Of a stretch of DNA of 64,000 nucleotides, positions 8,362 to 16,876 are shown piece after piece. The notes under the pieces were generated by a model. That model did no database searches. It was not told the origin of the DNA and saw only the letters and a list, made by a program, of their open reading frames with translations. The first letter of the stretch is position 1. Each line of letters begins with the position of its first letter. Origin of the DNA: Planctellipticum variicoloris (lineage in GTDB: Bacteria > Planctomycetota > Planctomycetia > Planctomycetales > Planctomycetaceae); contig NZ_CP130886.1 of the NCBI RefSeq assembly GCF_030622045.1, positions 6,890,001 to 6,954,000 of the forward strand, given 5' to 3'. The position numbers and the translations under genes are program-made.

Positions 8362-9868
8362 CAGCGTGTTGAACAAAGCACTTTTCCGTCACCCGGCCAG
8401 GCGGGCGACGATTGGGGCGGGGGCGACGAGTCCGGCGGGTTGCTCGGCTCGGTCGGTCTGGCTCCGCAGGAGCCAATCGAGCGCGGACCAAACCGCCCCG
8501 AACACCGCCCAAACCGCCACATTCCGCCCCTGCAGTCTCCGTGGCTTGCCAACTCCCAGCAGCTTCCACATCACGCGCCCGAGATTGTGCGCCGCCGTCG
8601 CGATCAGGTAGCGCTTCGTCACCTCTGTCAGGCCTTCGAGCCAGCTCCGACGCATCCCGCCCGTCTCGCAGACGTGAGCGAAGGTCCGTTCGCAGACTTC
8701 GCTCCGCCGTTTCTGCAACTGCTTCCCCTTCGCCCGCCGGACCCGCTGACGGTTCCCCATCACCGCCCGCTGGTCCTCCGGCGTCTTGTCCGTCCACGTC
8801 CAGTCGCTCTTGCGCTTCGGCTCCGGGATGTAGGTCCGAAAGCCCAGCGACTGGCACAGTTCCAGCGTGGCGACCGAGTGATACCCCTTGTCCGCCGCCA
8901 CCTCTTCAATGCTCTGTTCGCAGCCGATCGCCTGCAGGTTTTCTTCCGCTTTCAGCACGCTGTCGACCAGCGTCTGTTGATCCCCGTGATCGGCGGGACG
9001 AATCTCCGCGGCCAGGATCAGGTCGCTCTCCAGGTCCACCACGTGCTCGGCCTTGTACGCCAGATGCGTCGTCCCGTCCTTCATGCGGGCGATCTTCGCC
9101 TCGGGATCGGTCTCGCTGACCCACTCCTCGTTCGAGACCTTCTTGTTCTTGCGGTTCTTGTCGAACCGGCGGACGTCTTCGTCACTCGGTTCTTCGTCGG
9201 GAGCAATCACGCCTTCTTCCCGCATCAGCCGGACGACATACGCCTTCCAGCCTTCGCCGGTGTCGCGGCGGACGATCGACTTCATCGCCGCATCCGCTTC
9301 CAGCGTCGTCGAGTCGACACCCACCGTCTTGCCTGAGAGCAGCTTCTTTTCGGACGCGATCTTCAGCACGAACTGAAAGACTTCCTCGAACACTTCCACC
9401 GGCAGCCGCCGGCGGGTCAGCGACAGCGTCGAATGCTCGGGACTCGATTCGTCGAGCGGAATGCCCAGAAACTCCCGCAGCGACAGGCTGTCGGAGCATC
9501 GCCAGGCGATCCCCCGCTGACTGTCGATCCCTTCGAAGTACCCCACCAGCAGCATGCGGAAATAGACGCCCGGCGGGATCGAGCGCTGCCCGCGAGTCTC
9601 GACCTGCTCGTAGAACGCCTGGCACCGCTTCTCGATCCAGCGGTCGAAGCCGGCTTCGGCGAGCAGCGCGTTGAGCGCTTTGTAGAAGGGATGTCCCTGC
9701 GAGCGGGGCAGCTGCTCCGCCGTGACAAACAGCGGCTCCTGCCGCGATTCCTTCCGCCGTCCCATCGCCATCGGGAACCCTCCGTGACCGCCGCGCCTGA
9801 CCGACCGCGAGAAGATAACAAACCGCGTTCGATCGTGGCAGCGTCAGGGGGAATACTTCAACACGCTG
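8362..9868 (-). mobile_element. IS1182-like insertion sequence, copy 1 (1507 bp, TSD TTAG)
   Basis: The element is bounded by inverted ends CAGCGTGTTGAA (8362) and TTCAACACGCTG (ending 9868). It is flanked on both sides by the direct repeat TTAG (8358-8361 and 9869-9872), a 4-bp target-site duplication. It carries one transposase gene on the minus strand. Copy 2 at 11975-13481 has the same length but is not identical, and lies in opposite orientation. Confidence 0.95.
8389..9771 (-). CDS. IS1182-like DDE transposase (copy 1)
   Basis: A 460-residue transposase. The N-terminal third (PPGVYFRMLLVGYFEGIDSQ) resembles DUF772. The DDE core has GVDSTTLEADA (first Asp, about residue 154), VAADKGYHS (second Asp) and the region from CERTFAHVCETGGMRRSW with the catalytic Glu. 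It cuts and joins the IS ends. The frame is intact with no frameshift. It differs from copy 2 at scattered sites (FLGIPLDESS versus FLGLTLNESS) and strongly in the last 35 residues, so the copies are not a very recent duplication. Confidence 0.93.
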   Translation of the reverse strand: MAMGRRKESRQEPLFVTAEQLPRSQGHPFYKALNALLAEAGFDRWIEKRCQAFYEQVETRGQRSIPPGVYFRMLLVGYFEGIDSQRGIAWRCSDSLSLREFLGIPLDESSPEHSTLSLTRRRLPVEVFEEVFQFVLKIASEKKLLSGKTVGVDSTTLEADAAMKSIVRRDTGEGWKAYVVRLMREEGVIAPDEEPSDEDVRRFDKNRKNKKVSNEEWVSETDPEAKIARMKDGTTHLAYKAEHVVDLESDLILAAEIRPADHGDQQTLVDSVLKAEENLQAIGCEQSIEEVAADKGYHSVATLELCQSLGFRTYIPEPKRKSDWTWTDKTPEDQRAVMGNRQRVRRAKGKQLQKRRSEVCERTFAHVCETGGMRRSWLEGLTEVTKRYLIATAAHNLGRVMWKLLGVGKPRRLQGRNVAVWAVFGAVWSALDWLLRSQTDRAEQPAGLVAPAPIVARLAG

Positions 9869-9872
9869 TTAG

Positions 9873-10574
9873 CTGGTCATCCGATAAAAACCGGGCAAAC
9901 TCTGTTCACACTCAGAACAGCTTCTCAGCAACCCGATCAGTCCCGATCCTACGCGTGATCGCTCCAATGAATAGCGTCGTTCTCGGCGAAAGTCTAAAAT
10001 AGCGGGAATTCGACGGAACCTTCTCTATCAATCGACGTGATCGCGGACGCGCTTCGAGTTTAGAACGAGTTCCCCCTTCGCTGCCTGCGAGCGACCGGCG
10101 ACGTGATGTTCTCGTGCGAAGGAGTCTCTCGAACACGAGGCAAGGTCACCGAGCATCCCTCCGATTGCGAGCGGCACAGGCCGGGAAGCCAGCCCGTTAG
10201 GCAGCAGGCTCACCTCGGCGTCAGTCCGAAGCAGTCCGGCACGTAAGGGCGTGGTTGCATCCGGCTCCTACTCGAACGCAGAGCGAGTTTGCAGATGGTC
10301 TGCGAGATCGGAACTCGGCGACCATCCATGGGGTTGAAAGGTCGCAGCTTCACGAGAGTAACAGCCCGCCGACTAGCCATACCTTTCGCAAAGCACGGCC
10401 ACGGCATCGCTTCCGCGCAAACTTCGGCGGATTCCCCGATACCGCATGGCAATTCCAGGCGACCGGGCTATCATGCGTTCGTCGTCTGACGGCGGAAGCA
10501 TACCGCTGTGACGATATCTCGGAAGACAAGAGAGAGCGCAATTCGGTCCGTGCCGGAGAGCGCGCTCCAGTGTG
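9873..10574. other. Intergenic stretch without a convincing gene
   Basis: About 700 bp between IS copy 1 and the hairpin upstream of the 10702 gene. Short open frames exist on both strands, but none has a ribosome-binding site with a protein-like composition, and I recognise no family. It may hold decayed sequence; I see no RNA gene. Confidence 0.4.
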
Positions 10575-10624
10575 AGCCGATGCGATGAATCCTCGTTCTA
10601 AGGGATTCACCGCGTCGGCTTTTT
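10575..10624 (+). terminator. Hairpin with T-run, AGCCGA family (copy 3)
   Basis: Arms 10575-10592 and 10603-10620 pair over 18 bp with one wobble and one mismatch, and five Ts follow (10620-10624). The outer stem AGCCGA/TCGGCT matches the hairpins at 5952 and 8275. It lies about 78 nt upstream of the 10702 start, in the same direction. Confidence 0.65.
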
Positions 10625-10701
10625 GTGTTGGTACCCACGCATGCGCTGCACCGGATGCGTTCTGGCCGGCGAATTGCTTCAATTGTGACAGGGAGGAAAT
10701 C

Positions 10702-10986
10702 ATGAGCGAAACCGTGCGGTCTACCGAACGATCGGTGAGTGCGCTGTTGTTCGAGCTGCGGGGAGATGATTATCGTTCCGTCGCCGTCTGGCTGGGAGTA
10801 ACTCCCTATGGCGTCTGCTTGATCGATTCACAGCATTCCTGGCTGACTACCAGAGCGGGCGACGCGATTGTAGTCAATGGCAAACGGGAGACCGTAGCCG
10901 CGGTAGAACTTTACAGCGTGAGCCCGCTGAGTCAATGCGATCGTGTCGTCACTTGCGCCGCCGACTGGATCGCGGGAAACTGTTGA
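10702..10986 (+). CDS. Small uncharacterised protein, paralogue A (94 aa)
   Basis: A 94-residue protein of unknown function. A good ribosome-binding site (GGGAGGAAATC) precedes the ATG. The C-terminal half is clearly related to the product of 11643-11924: LTTRAGDAIVVNG aligns with LTARAGDIVLLGG, and CAADWIAGNC with CAADWLADC. Shared features are a Gly-Asp beta turn, alternating hydrophobic residues and a conserved CAADW-x-A ending in Cys. No signal peptide or membrane segment is seen. The strong leader hairpin upstream suggests regulated expression. The family is not one I can name. Confidence 0.65.
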   Translation: MSETVRSTERSVSALLFELRGDDYRSVAVWLGVTPYGVCLIDSQHSWLTTRAGDAIVVNGKRETVAAVELYSVSPLSQCDRVVTCAADWIAGNC

Positions 10987-11244
10987 GCGGCCCGCACGTC
11001 GCGTCGTCTCCGGCAAACTGAGCCGTTGACCCCGGCCGAAAGTCCCCCCGCAGTGTCCCTCTCATTCCAGCACTGCCGTTTCGGCCGGGGTCCGGTAACT
11101 CAGCGCGAAGAGAGTCTCCTGACGCTCTTTTGAAGCGGCGTGCATCGCGCAATCGTCCGCATTGGCGTCTGTGCCAGTGCAAGCACCGTCACAAGTCGGA
11201 GCGGCCATTCATCGCTCCGGCACGGTATTCGAACGGGGATCAGC

Positions 11245-11529
11245 ATGTTGACAGTCGAATCACTCTGCGAATCATCTCAGAACCCGCAACGGCATTCCGC
11301 CGAGGCTTTGCCACTGCTTGTGGTCATACGGCCACTTCACCAGTCCGACCCGATCGGCCGACGAGCACGACGATGCGATTCCGATCCAGTCTGGGAGCCA
11401 ACTCCTGATGAGATTCGTGAATCCTGCGCTGAGATTCAACGCGCGTGGTCCGTTCGCGAACGGTACCAGCGCCGCGTGTTCAAACCCCAACTGGCGTGGA
11501 AAGTCCCGGTATGCCGGACAGGCGAGTGA
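11245..11529 (+). CDS. Small hypothetical protein with WEPTPDEIRESCAEIQ motif (94 aa)
   Basis: A 94-residue frame starting at an ATG preceded by GGGGAT. The C-terminal half holds WEPTPDEIRESCAEIQ followed by WSVRERYQRR, a charged, probably helical segment. From memory it resembles small planctomycete proteins that pair a W-x-P-x-x-E-I-R-x-x-C-x-x-I-Q motif with a basic tail. Function is unknown. It lies between two genes of the 94-residue paralogue family, all on the plus strand, but no overlap indicates one transcript. Confidence 0.5.
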   Translation: MLTVESLCESSQNPQRHSAEALPLLVVIRPLHQSDPIGRRARRCDSDPVWEPTPDEIRESCAEIQRAWSVRERYQRRVFKPQLAWKVPVCRTGE

Positions 11530-11642
11530 CCACCGTTCGGTTTTACATTGCGGTGCCCTGCGGGTTTCCGGATTTCGAACAGAGGATCCGTGGCTCATCG
11601 CGAGCGACACCGCCGAGATCCTGTGCATGGAAGCGGTTGCCG

Positions 11643-11924
11643 ATGATTCACGACTTTTCTTCGACGCCCCGGGTAATTCGCGCTGTCGCCTTTCATCTTC
11701 ACCCCGAGAGCCATCCGATCCTGGTCGCATGGCTGGACGATCCGTTGGGACAAACCCGCTTGGAAAACCAGCAGCGGACCTGCCTGACGGCTCGGGCGGG
11801 CGACATCGTCCTGCTGGGCGGCGAGCGAGCCACGATCAGAGCGGTCACTCTTCACAGCGTTTTCCCTTCCGAGTGGAATGGAATGCCGGTCGCCTGTGCG
11901 GCCGACTGGCTGGCAGACTGCTGA
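11643..11924 (+). CDS. Small uncharacterised protein, paralogue B (93 aa)
   Basis: A 93-residue protein paralogous to the product of 10702-10986; the size matches within one residue and the C-terminal halves align (LTARAGD, AVTLHSVFPSE, CAADWLADC). The frame is open further upstream, but the ATG at 11643 gives the matching length and has GGAAGCGG upstream. The stop lies 47 bp before IS copy 2. Function is unknown. The conserved Trp and Cys at the C-terminus suggest a folded core rather than random sequence. Confidence 0.6.
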   Translation: MIHDFSSTPRVIRAVAFHLHPESHPILVAWLDDPLGQTRLENQQRTCLTARAGDIVLLGGERATIRAVTLHSVFPSEWNGMPVACAADWLADC

Positions 11925-11974
11925 AGAAGGTGACTACGGTCGCCGTCGACAATCGGTAGCATTACACAGTCTAG

Positions 11975-13481
11975 CAGCGTGTTGAAGTATTCCCCCTGAC
12001 GCTGCCACGATCGAACGCGGTTTGTTATCTTCTCGCGGTCGGTCAGGCGCGGCGGTCACGGAGGGTTCCCGATGGCGATGGGACGGCGGAAGGAATCGCG
12101 GCAGGAGCCGCTGTTTGTCACGGCGGAGCAGCTGCCCCGCTCGCAGGGACATCCCTTCTACAAGGCGCTCAACGCGCTGCTCGCCGAGGCCGGTTTCGAC
12201 CGCTGGATCGAGAAGCGGTGCCAGGCGTTCTACGAGCAGGTCGAGACTCGCGGCCAACGCTCGATCCCGCCGGGCGTCTATTTCCGCATGCTGCTGGTGG
12301 GCTATTTCGAAGGGATCGACAGTCAGCGGGGGATCGCCTGGCGGTGCTCCGACAGCCTGTCGCTGCGGGAGTTCCTGGGGCTGACCCTGAACGAATCGAG
12401 TCCCGAGCACTCGACGCTGTCGCTGACCCGCCGGCGGCTGCCGGTGGAAGTGTTCGAGGAAGTCTTTCAGTTCGTGCTGAAGATCGCGTCCGAAAAGAAG
12501 CTGCTGTCGGGGAAGACGGTCGGCGTCGATTCAACCACGCTGGAAGCGGATGCGGCGATGAAGTCGATCGTCCGCCGCGACACCGGCGAAGGCTGGAAGG
12601 CGTATGTCGTCCGGCTGATGCGGGAAGAAGGCGTGATCGCCCCCGGCGAAGAGCCGAGTGACGAAGAGGTCCGCCGGTTCGACCGGAACCGCAAGGACAA
12701 GAAGGTCTCGAACGAGGAATGGGTCAGCGAGACCGATCCCGAAGCGAAGATCGCCCGCATGAAAGACGGGACAACGCATCTGGCGTACAAGGCCGAGCAC
12801 GTGGTGGACCTGGAGAGCGACCTGATTCTGGCCGCCGAGATTCGCTCGGCCGATCATGCCGACCCGCACACGCTGGTCGACAGCGTGCTGAAAGCGGAGG
12901 AAAACCTGCAGGCCATCGGCTGCGAGCACAGCATCGAAGAAGTGGCGGCGGACAAGGGGTATCACTCGGTCGCCACGCTGGAGCAGTGCCAGTCGCTCGG
13001 CTTTCGGACCTACATTCCGGAGCCGACACGCAAGAACGACTGGACGTGGACGGACAAGACGCCGGAGGACCAGCGGGCGGTGATGGGGAACCGTCAGCGG
13101 GTCCGGCGGGCGAAGGGGAAACAGTTGCAGAAACGGCGGAGCGAAGTCTGCGAACGGACCTTCGCTCACGTCTGCGAGACGGGCGGCATGCGTCGGAGCT
13201 GGCTCGAAGGGCTGACGGAGGTGACGAAGCGCTACCTGATCGCGACGGCGGCGCACAATCTCGGGCGAGTGATGTGGAAGCTGCTGGGAGTTGGCAAGCC
13301 ACGGAGACTGCAGGGGCGGAATGTGGCGGTTTGGGCGGCCTTCGCGGCGGTTTGGGCCGCGCTCGATTGGCTCCTGCGGAGCCAGACCGACCGAGCGGAA
13401 CGAGCCGACGGATTCGTCCGCCCCGGAGCGGCGGCCGCCTGCCTGGCCGGGTGACGGAAAAGTGCTTTGTTCAACACGCTG
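11975..13481 (+). mobile_element. IS1182-like insertion sequence, copy 2 (1507 bp, TSD CTAG)
   Basis: Inverted ends CAGCGTGTTGAA (11975) and TTCAACACGCTG (ending 13481) are flanked by CTAG at 11971-11974 and 13482-13485, a 4-bp target duplication. It is inverted relative to copy 1. The right-hand CTAG contains the stop codon of the neighbouring minus-strand lipoprotein gene, so the insertion hit that stop codon and the duplication preserved it. Confidence 0.95.
12072..13454 (+). CDS. IS1182-like DDE transposase (copy 2)
   Basis: A 460-residue intact transposase with the same domain order as copy 1: DUF772-like N-terminus, GVDSTTLEADA, VAADKGYHS, then the Glu-containing C-terminal block. It starts at the corresponding ATG, 97 bp inside the IS end. 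The differences from copy 1 are mostly conservative, apart from the last 35 residues (RADGFVRPGAAAACLAG here). Both frames look functional. Confidence 0.93.
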   Translation: MAMGRRKESRQEPLFVTAEQLPRSQGHPFYKALNALLAEAGFDRWIEKRCQAFYEQVETRGQRSIPPGVYFRMLLVGYFEGIDSQRGIAWRCSDSLSLREFLGLTLNESSPEHSTLSLTRRRLPVEVFEEVFQFVLKIASEKKLLSGKTVGVDSTTLEADAAMKSIVRRDTGEGWKAYVVRLMREEGVIAPGEEPSDEEVRRFDRNRKDKKVSNEEWVSETDPEAKIARMKDGTTHLAYKAEHVVDLESDLILAAEIRSADHADPHTLVDSVLKAEENLQAIGCEHSIEEVAADKGYHSVATLEQCQSLGFRTYIPEPTRKNDWTWTDKTPEDQRAVMGNRQRVRRAKGKQLQKRRSEVCERTFAHVCETGGMRRSWLEGLTEVTKRYLIATAAHNLGRVMWKLLGVGKPRRLQGRNVAVWAAFAAVWAALDWLLRSQTDRAERADGFVRPGAAAACLAG

Positions 13482-13940
13482 CTAGTCCTGTTCGAGGCGC
13501 CACCCGATGAGTTCTTCGGCTTTGCCGTCGATCGTCACGCGAAAATCAAACGTGTGCGGAAGTGGCGCCGAAAAGGGCAATTCGAACGTCTGAGTACCGT
13601 CTTGCGGAGCGGCAGCAGGGATTTCAATCCAGTCGGGCGGATCGCCGGGATTGGCAAAACGCATTTCAAGCTTCTCGACCGGCTTCTGGCCGGTTGACGG
13701 ACGCGCGTGCCGGACGACGATCGACGCGAGCCCTGAGAACTCGTCGATCACCTGCTCTTTCATGGCCACCGTCAGCCGGGAACCCTGGGACAGCGGCCAC
13801 TCGCGTTCCCCGACGAATCGTACGCGGGCCGCAGGTGCGACCGCTCCGCCCGCGCATCCGGCAATGGCGCCGACGACCAATACTGCTCCAAGCATGCCCG
13901 CGACCCGGCCTCGAACGAGCGCGATCCGGTCAAGCGTCAT
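13482..13940 (-). CDS. Putative lipoprotein of unknown function
   Basis: A 152-residue protein with a signal peptide and lipobox VVGAIAGC (Cys at about 29), so it is probably lipid-anchored. The mature part is beta-rich (RVRFVGEREW, IEIPAAAPQDGTQTFELPF, FDFRVTIDG) and could be an immunoglobulin-like or similar fold. No catalytic motif is seen. The TAG stop lies inside the CTAG target duplication of IS copy 2, so the coding sequence is complete, but any native terminator has been displaced by the IS. No function can be assigned. Confidence 0.75.
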   Translation of the reverse strand: MTLDRIALVRGRVAGMLGAVLVVGAIAGCAGGAVAPAARVRFVGEREWPLSQGSRLTVAMKEQVIDEFSGLASIVVRHARPSTGQKPVEKLEMRFANPGDPPDWIEIPAAAPQDGTQTFELPFSAPLPHTFDFRVTIDGKAEELIGWRLEQD

Positions 13941-14030
13941 GCGAAGATCTCTCGTTGCTGGAACCTGTCGACGGCAGCCACGGCGAAATGATCAGAACAA
14001 TCTCCCCCGATCTGTGTCGAAATCGTATGC

Positions 14031-15425
14031 CTAGCCGACCTCGTTGAGGATCTCCACCAGGCTCTGCTCCAGGACCGCCAGCATTTCGTCGATCTGTTCG
14101 GCGGTGCTCACCAGCGGCGGGCCGAAGGCGATCCAGTTGGGATCGAACCGGCAGAGGAGGCCGTGCTGCAGCGCCCGGCGGCCGACGCGGACGCCGAAGT
14201 TCGTCGCTTTCGGGAACGCGGTCTTCGTCGCGCGGTCCTGGACGAACTCGATCGCCTGGAAAAGGCCCTTGCCGCGGATGTCGCCGATGCAGCCGTAGCG
14301 CTCCGCCAGGCGTTCGAAGCCGGCCCGCAGGCGGGCCCCCTGCGTGCGGGAATTCCCGCACAGGTCCCGTTCGAGGATCTCCTGGATGACGGCGATCGCC
14401 GCGGCGCAGGCGACGGGGTGCCCTTCGTTGGTGTGGCCTTCGACGAAGCCGGGATTCGTTTCGATCGGCCCCCAGAAGGCGTCGGCGATCGGGCCGCGGA
14501 CGATCATCGCGCTGATCGGGACGAAGCCGCCGCTGAGCCCTTTGCCCGTACAGAGGACGTCGGGCGTGACGCCGAAAGTTTCTGCGGCGAACATGCGTCC
14601 CGTCCGTCCGGCGCCGGTGATGACTTCGTCGAAGATCAGCAGGACGTTGTGCTTGTCGCAGTATTCGCGGAGGAGGGGGAGATACTCCTCGGGGGGATCG
14701 ATCACGCCCCCGGTGTGGCCGATCGGTTCGACCATGATCGCCGCGACGGTGGCGGGATCTTCCATGTCGATGGTCTGTTCGATCATGGAGGCGCAGGTCA
14801 GGCCGCACTGCCCGCCGTTGTATTCTTTGCCGTACGGGCAGCGGTAGCAGGTGGGGGGGAAGACGTGCAGGAAGCCGGCGGGAAGGGGTTCGTTGACCGT
14901 TTTACGGGATTTGAGTCCCGAGGCGGCGAGGGAGCCCATCGTCGAGCCGTGCCAGGACTGATAGCGGCTGATGATCTTGTACTTGCCGGGGTTGCCCTGG
15001 AGACGATGGTACTGGCGGGCGAGTTTGATGGCGGCCTCGGTGACCTCGGCCCCGCCGCATTCGAACTTGGTGGTGTTGAGGTCGCCGGGGGTGACGTCGG
15101 CCAGCAGGTTGGCGAGGCGGACGGCGACGGGGTTGGTGCCGTGCATGGGGGGGGAGAAGTGCAGCGTGTCGAGCTGCTGCTTCATGGCTTCGATGACCCG
15201 GCGGTTGTTGTGGCCGACGGAGACGACGTAGATGCCCGACAGGGCATCGAGGTAGCGTTTGCCGTGGATGTCCCAGTAACAGACGCCGTCGGCCTTCGCC
15301 ATGATCAGCGGATCTTTGGACCATTCGGCCATCTGGTCGCGGACGAAGATCTGGCGGAGGTACTGTTCTTCGGCGGACTGGGCGTCGGTGATCAGGGGCG
15401 GGGAGAACGGTGCGGACTCGGACAT
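14031..15425 (-). CDS. Class III pyridoxal-phosphate aminotransferase
   Basis: A 464-residue fold-type I aminotransferase. Asp266 in IFDEVITGAGRTG contacts the cofactor, and Lys295 in LCTGKGLSGG forms the Schiff base. YQSWHGSTMG (155-164) is the usual phosphate-side loop. Four Cys (193, 196, 207, 211) form a C-x2-C-x10-C-x3-C cluster that recurs in the aspartate-aminotransferase-family branch of this group. It moves an amino group from an omega- or beta-amino acid to a keto acid; the substrate is not predictable. The ATG at 15425 fits the family N-terminus; the longer open frame upstream does not. It is divergent from the MFS transporter, with 191 bp between the starts. Confidence 0.9.
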   Translation of the reverse strand: MSESAPFSPPLITDAQSAEEQYLRQIFVRDQMAEWSKDPLIMAKADGVCYWDIHGKRYLDALSGIYVVSVGHNNRRVIEAMKQQLDTLHFSPPMHGTNPVAVRLANLLADVTPGDLNTTKFECGGAEVTEAAIKLARQYHRLQGNPGKYKIISRYQSWHGSTMGSLAASGLKSRKTVNEPLPAGFLHVFPPTCYRCPYGKEYNGGQCGLTCASMIEQTIDMEDPATVAAIMVEPIGHTGGVIDPPEEYLPLLREYCDKHNVLLIFDEVITGAGRTGRMFAAETFGVTPDVLCTGKGLSGGFVPISAMIVRGPIADAFWGPIETNPGFVEGHTNEGHPVACAAAIAVIQEILERDLCGNSRTQGARLRAGFERLAERYGCIGDIRGKGLFQAIEFVQDRATKTAFPKATNFGVRVGRRALQHGLLCRFDPNWIAFGPPLVSTAEQIDEMLAVLEQSLVEILNEVG

Positions 15426-15616
15426 CGAATCATCTCGCGGGGAGGGAGGGATTGCACGTGGCACCGGGGGAGCGGCGGCGAGTATAACGGGTCTCGCGAT
15501 CCGAGGAATGTCACGGCCTGAGGATTCGGGACGGGGGTGGTTCGACAACCAAACACACCCATCGAGGAGTCGGGGCGTGCCATCCAGAAGCGAAATGGCC
15601 AACCACCGGAGACGAG

Positions 15617-16876
15617 ATGCCGGCAGCGAATGAGAAAACCACCAGCGCCCGGTACGTCGTCCTGGGGGCTTTCTGCCTGGCGGCGATGATCGCATACATG
15701 CAGCGGACGGCGATCGGCGTGGTGGCGGGGAATATCCGGAGCGACTTCGGGCTGTCGACCGGGGCGATGGGCTTCGTGATGAGCGGCTACTACTGGACCT
15801 ATGCGTTCAGCCAGTTGCCGGCGGGGTGGCTCGGCCAGCGGTTCGGCTCGCGGTGGATGCTGCCGGCGTGCGTGGCGCTCAGTTCGGGATGCGCCGCGGC
15901 GCTGGCGTTCAGCAGTTCGTGGGTTGCCATGATGCTGGTCTGGCTGCTGGCGGGGATCACCATTGCGGGGATCTTTCCCTGCTGCGTGCAGTCGATCGTC
16001 CGCTGGTTTCCGGCCCAGGAGCGGGCGTTTCCGTCGGGGGCGCTGGGGAGTTCGATGTCGGTCGGCGGGGCGGTTTCGACGGCGCTGACCGGCTGGCTGG
16101 TCAAGGTGCTGGCGGAGTCGACATGGCCGGGCTGGCGGGTGGCGTTTGTTTTGTATGCGCTGCCGGGACTGCTGTGGGCGGCGATCTTTCCGTGGTGGTT
16201 CCGCGAACGGCCGGCGCAGGTCGAGGCGGTTGCGAGCGATCAGCCGCAACCGGCTGTTGCCGAGTTCGACGACAGCCCGGAGTGGTGGACTGATTCGCGG
16301 ACGATTCTGATCTGCCTGCAGCAGTTTCTCCGGGCGGCCGGGTACGTCTTCTACGCAACGTGGTTTCCGTCGTACCTGCAGGCGACGCGGGGAGTGTCGA
16401 CGGCTGAGGCGGGGTTGCTGACGAGTCTGCCGTTGCTGGGGGTGGTCGCCGGCGGCGCGGCGGGGGGCTGGGCGATTGACCGGATCGACCGCTGGAGCGG
16501 CAGCCGACGGGTGTCGCGGCAGCTTGTCGGAGGGCTGAGCCATACCGTCTGCGGGCTGTTGATCTTCGCCGCGGCGCCGATTCAGAATGCGACGCTGGCG
16601 GTGTCGGTGATTTCGCTGGGATCGCTGGCGTTCGCGCTGGGGAGCGCCACAAGCTATGCCGTGACGATGGATCTGGGGGGGCGACGGGCGGCGACGCTGT
16701 TTGCGGTGATGAACATGTGCGGCAACATCGGGGCGGCCTTGTGCCCGCTGGCGGTGGGGCTGCTGGTGCCGCACATCGGCTGGGATGCGATTTTGTGGTG
16801 CTTCGGCGGCATCTACCTGGGGGTGGCGTGCTGCTGGGCGTTTCTCGATCCGACTCCACGAACGGTTTCCGCATGA
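15617..16876 (+). CDS. MFS transporter, anion:cation symporter-like
   Basis: A 419-residue membrane protein with about 12 hydrophobic helices. The N-terminal half has MQRTAIGVV in helix 1 and GWLGQRFGSRW, the MFS loop 2-3 motif. This resembles the ACS branch (hexuronate, galactonate and organic-anion uptake). GGAGACGAG precedes the ATG. The stop overlaps the next start (ATGA at 16873-16876), so it is translationally coupled to the ceramidase-like gene, suggesting uptake of a substrate or product of that enzyme. The ligand is unknown. Confidence 0.88.
   Translation: MPAANEKTTSARYVVLGAFCLAAMIAYMQRTAIGVVAGNIRSDFGLSTGAMGFVMSGYYWTYAFSQLPAGWLGQRFGSRWMLPACVALSSGCAAALAFSSSWVAMMLVWLLAGITIAGIFPCCVQSIVRWFPAQERAFPSGALGSSMSVGGAVSTALTGWLVKVLAESTWPGWRVAFVLYALPGLLWAAIFPWWFRERPAQVEAVASDQPQPAVAEFDDSPEWWTDSRTILICLQQFLRAAGYVFYATWFPSYLQATRGVSTAEAGLLTSLPLLGVVAGGAAGGWAIDRIDRWSGSRRVSRQLVGGLSHTVCGLLIFAAAPIQNATLAVSVISLGSLAFALGSATSYAVTMDLGGRRAATLFAVMNMCGNIGAALCPLAVGLLVPHIGWDAILWCFGGIYLGVACCWAFLDPTPRTVSA

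Noticed and set aside
9873-10574. Several short open frames between IS copy 1 and the 10702 gene
   Set aside because: No ribosome-binding sites, no recognisable composition and overlapping frames on both strands.
8358-13485. Composite transposon formed by two inverted IS copies
   Set aside because: Each IS copy has its own matching target duplication (TTAG and CTAG) and the transposases have diverged, so they are two independent insertions.
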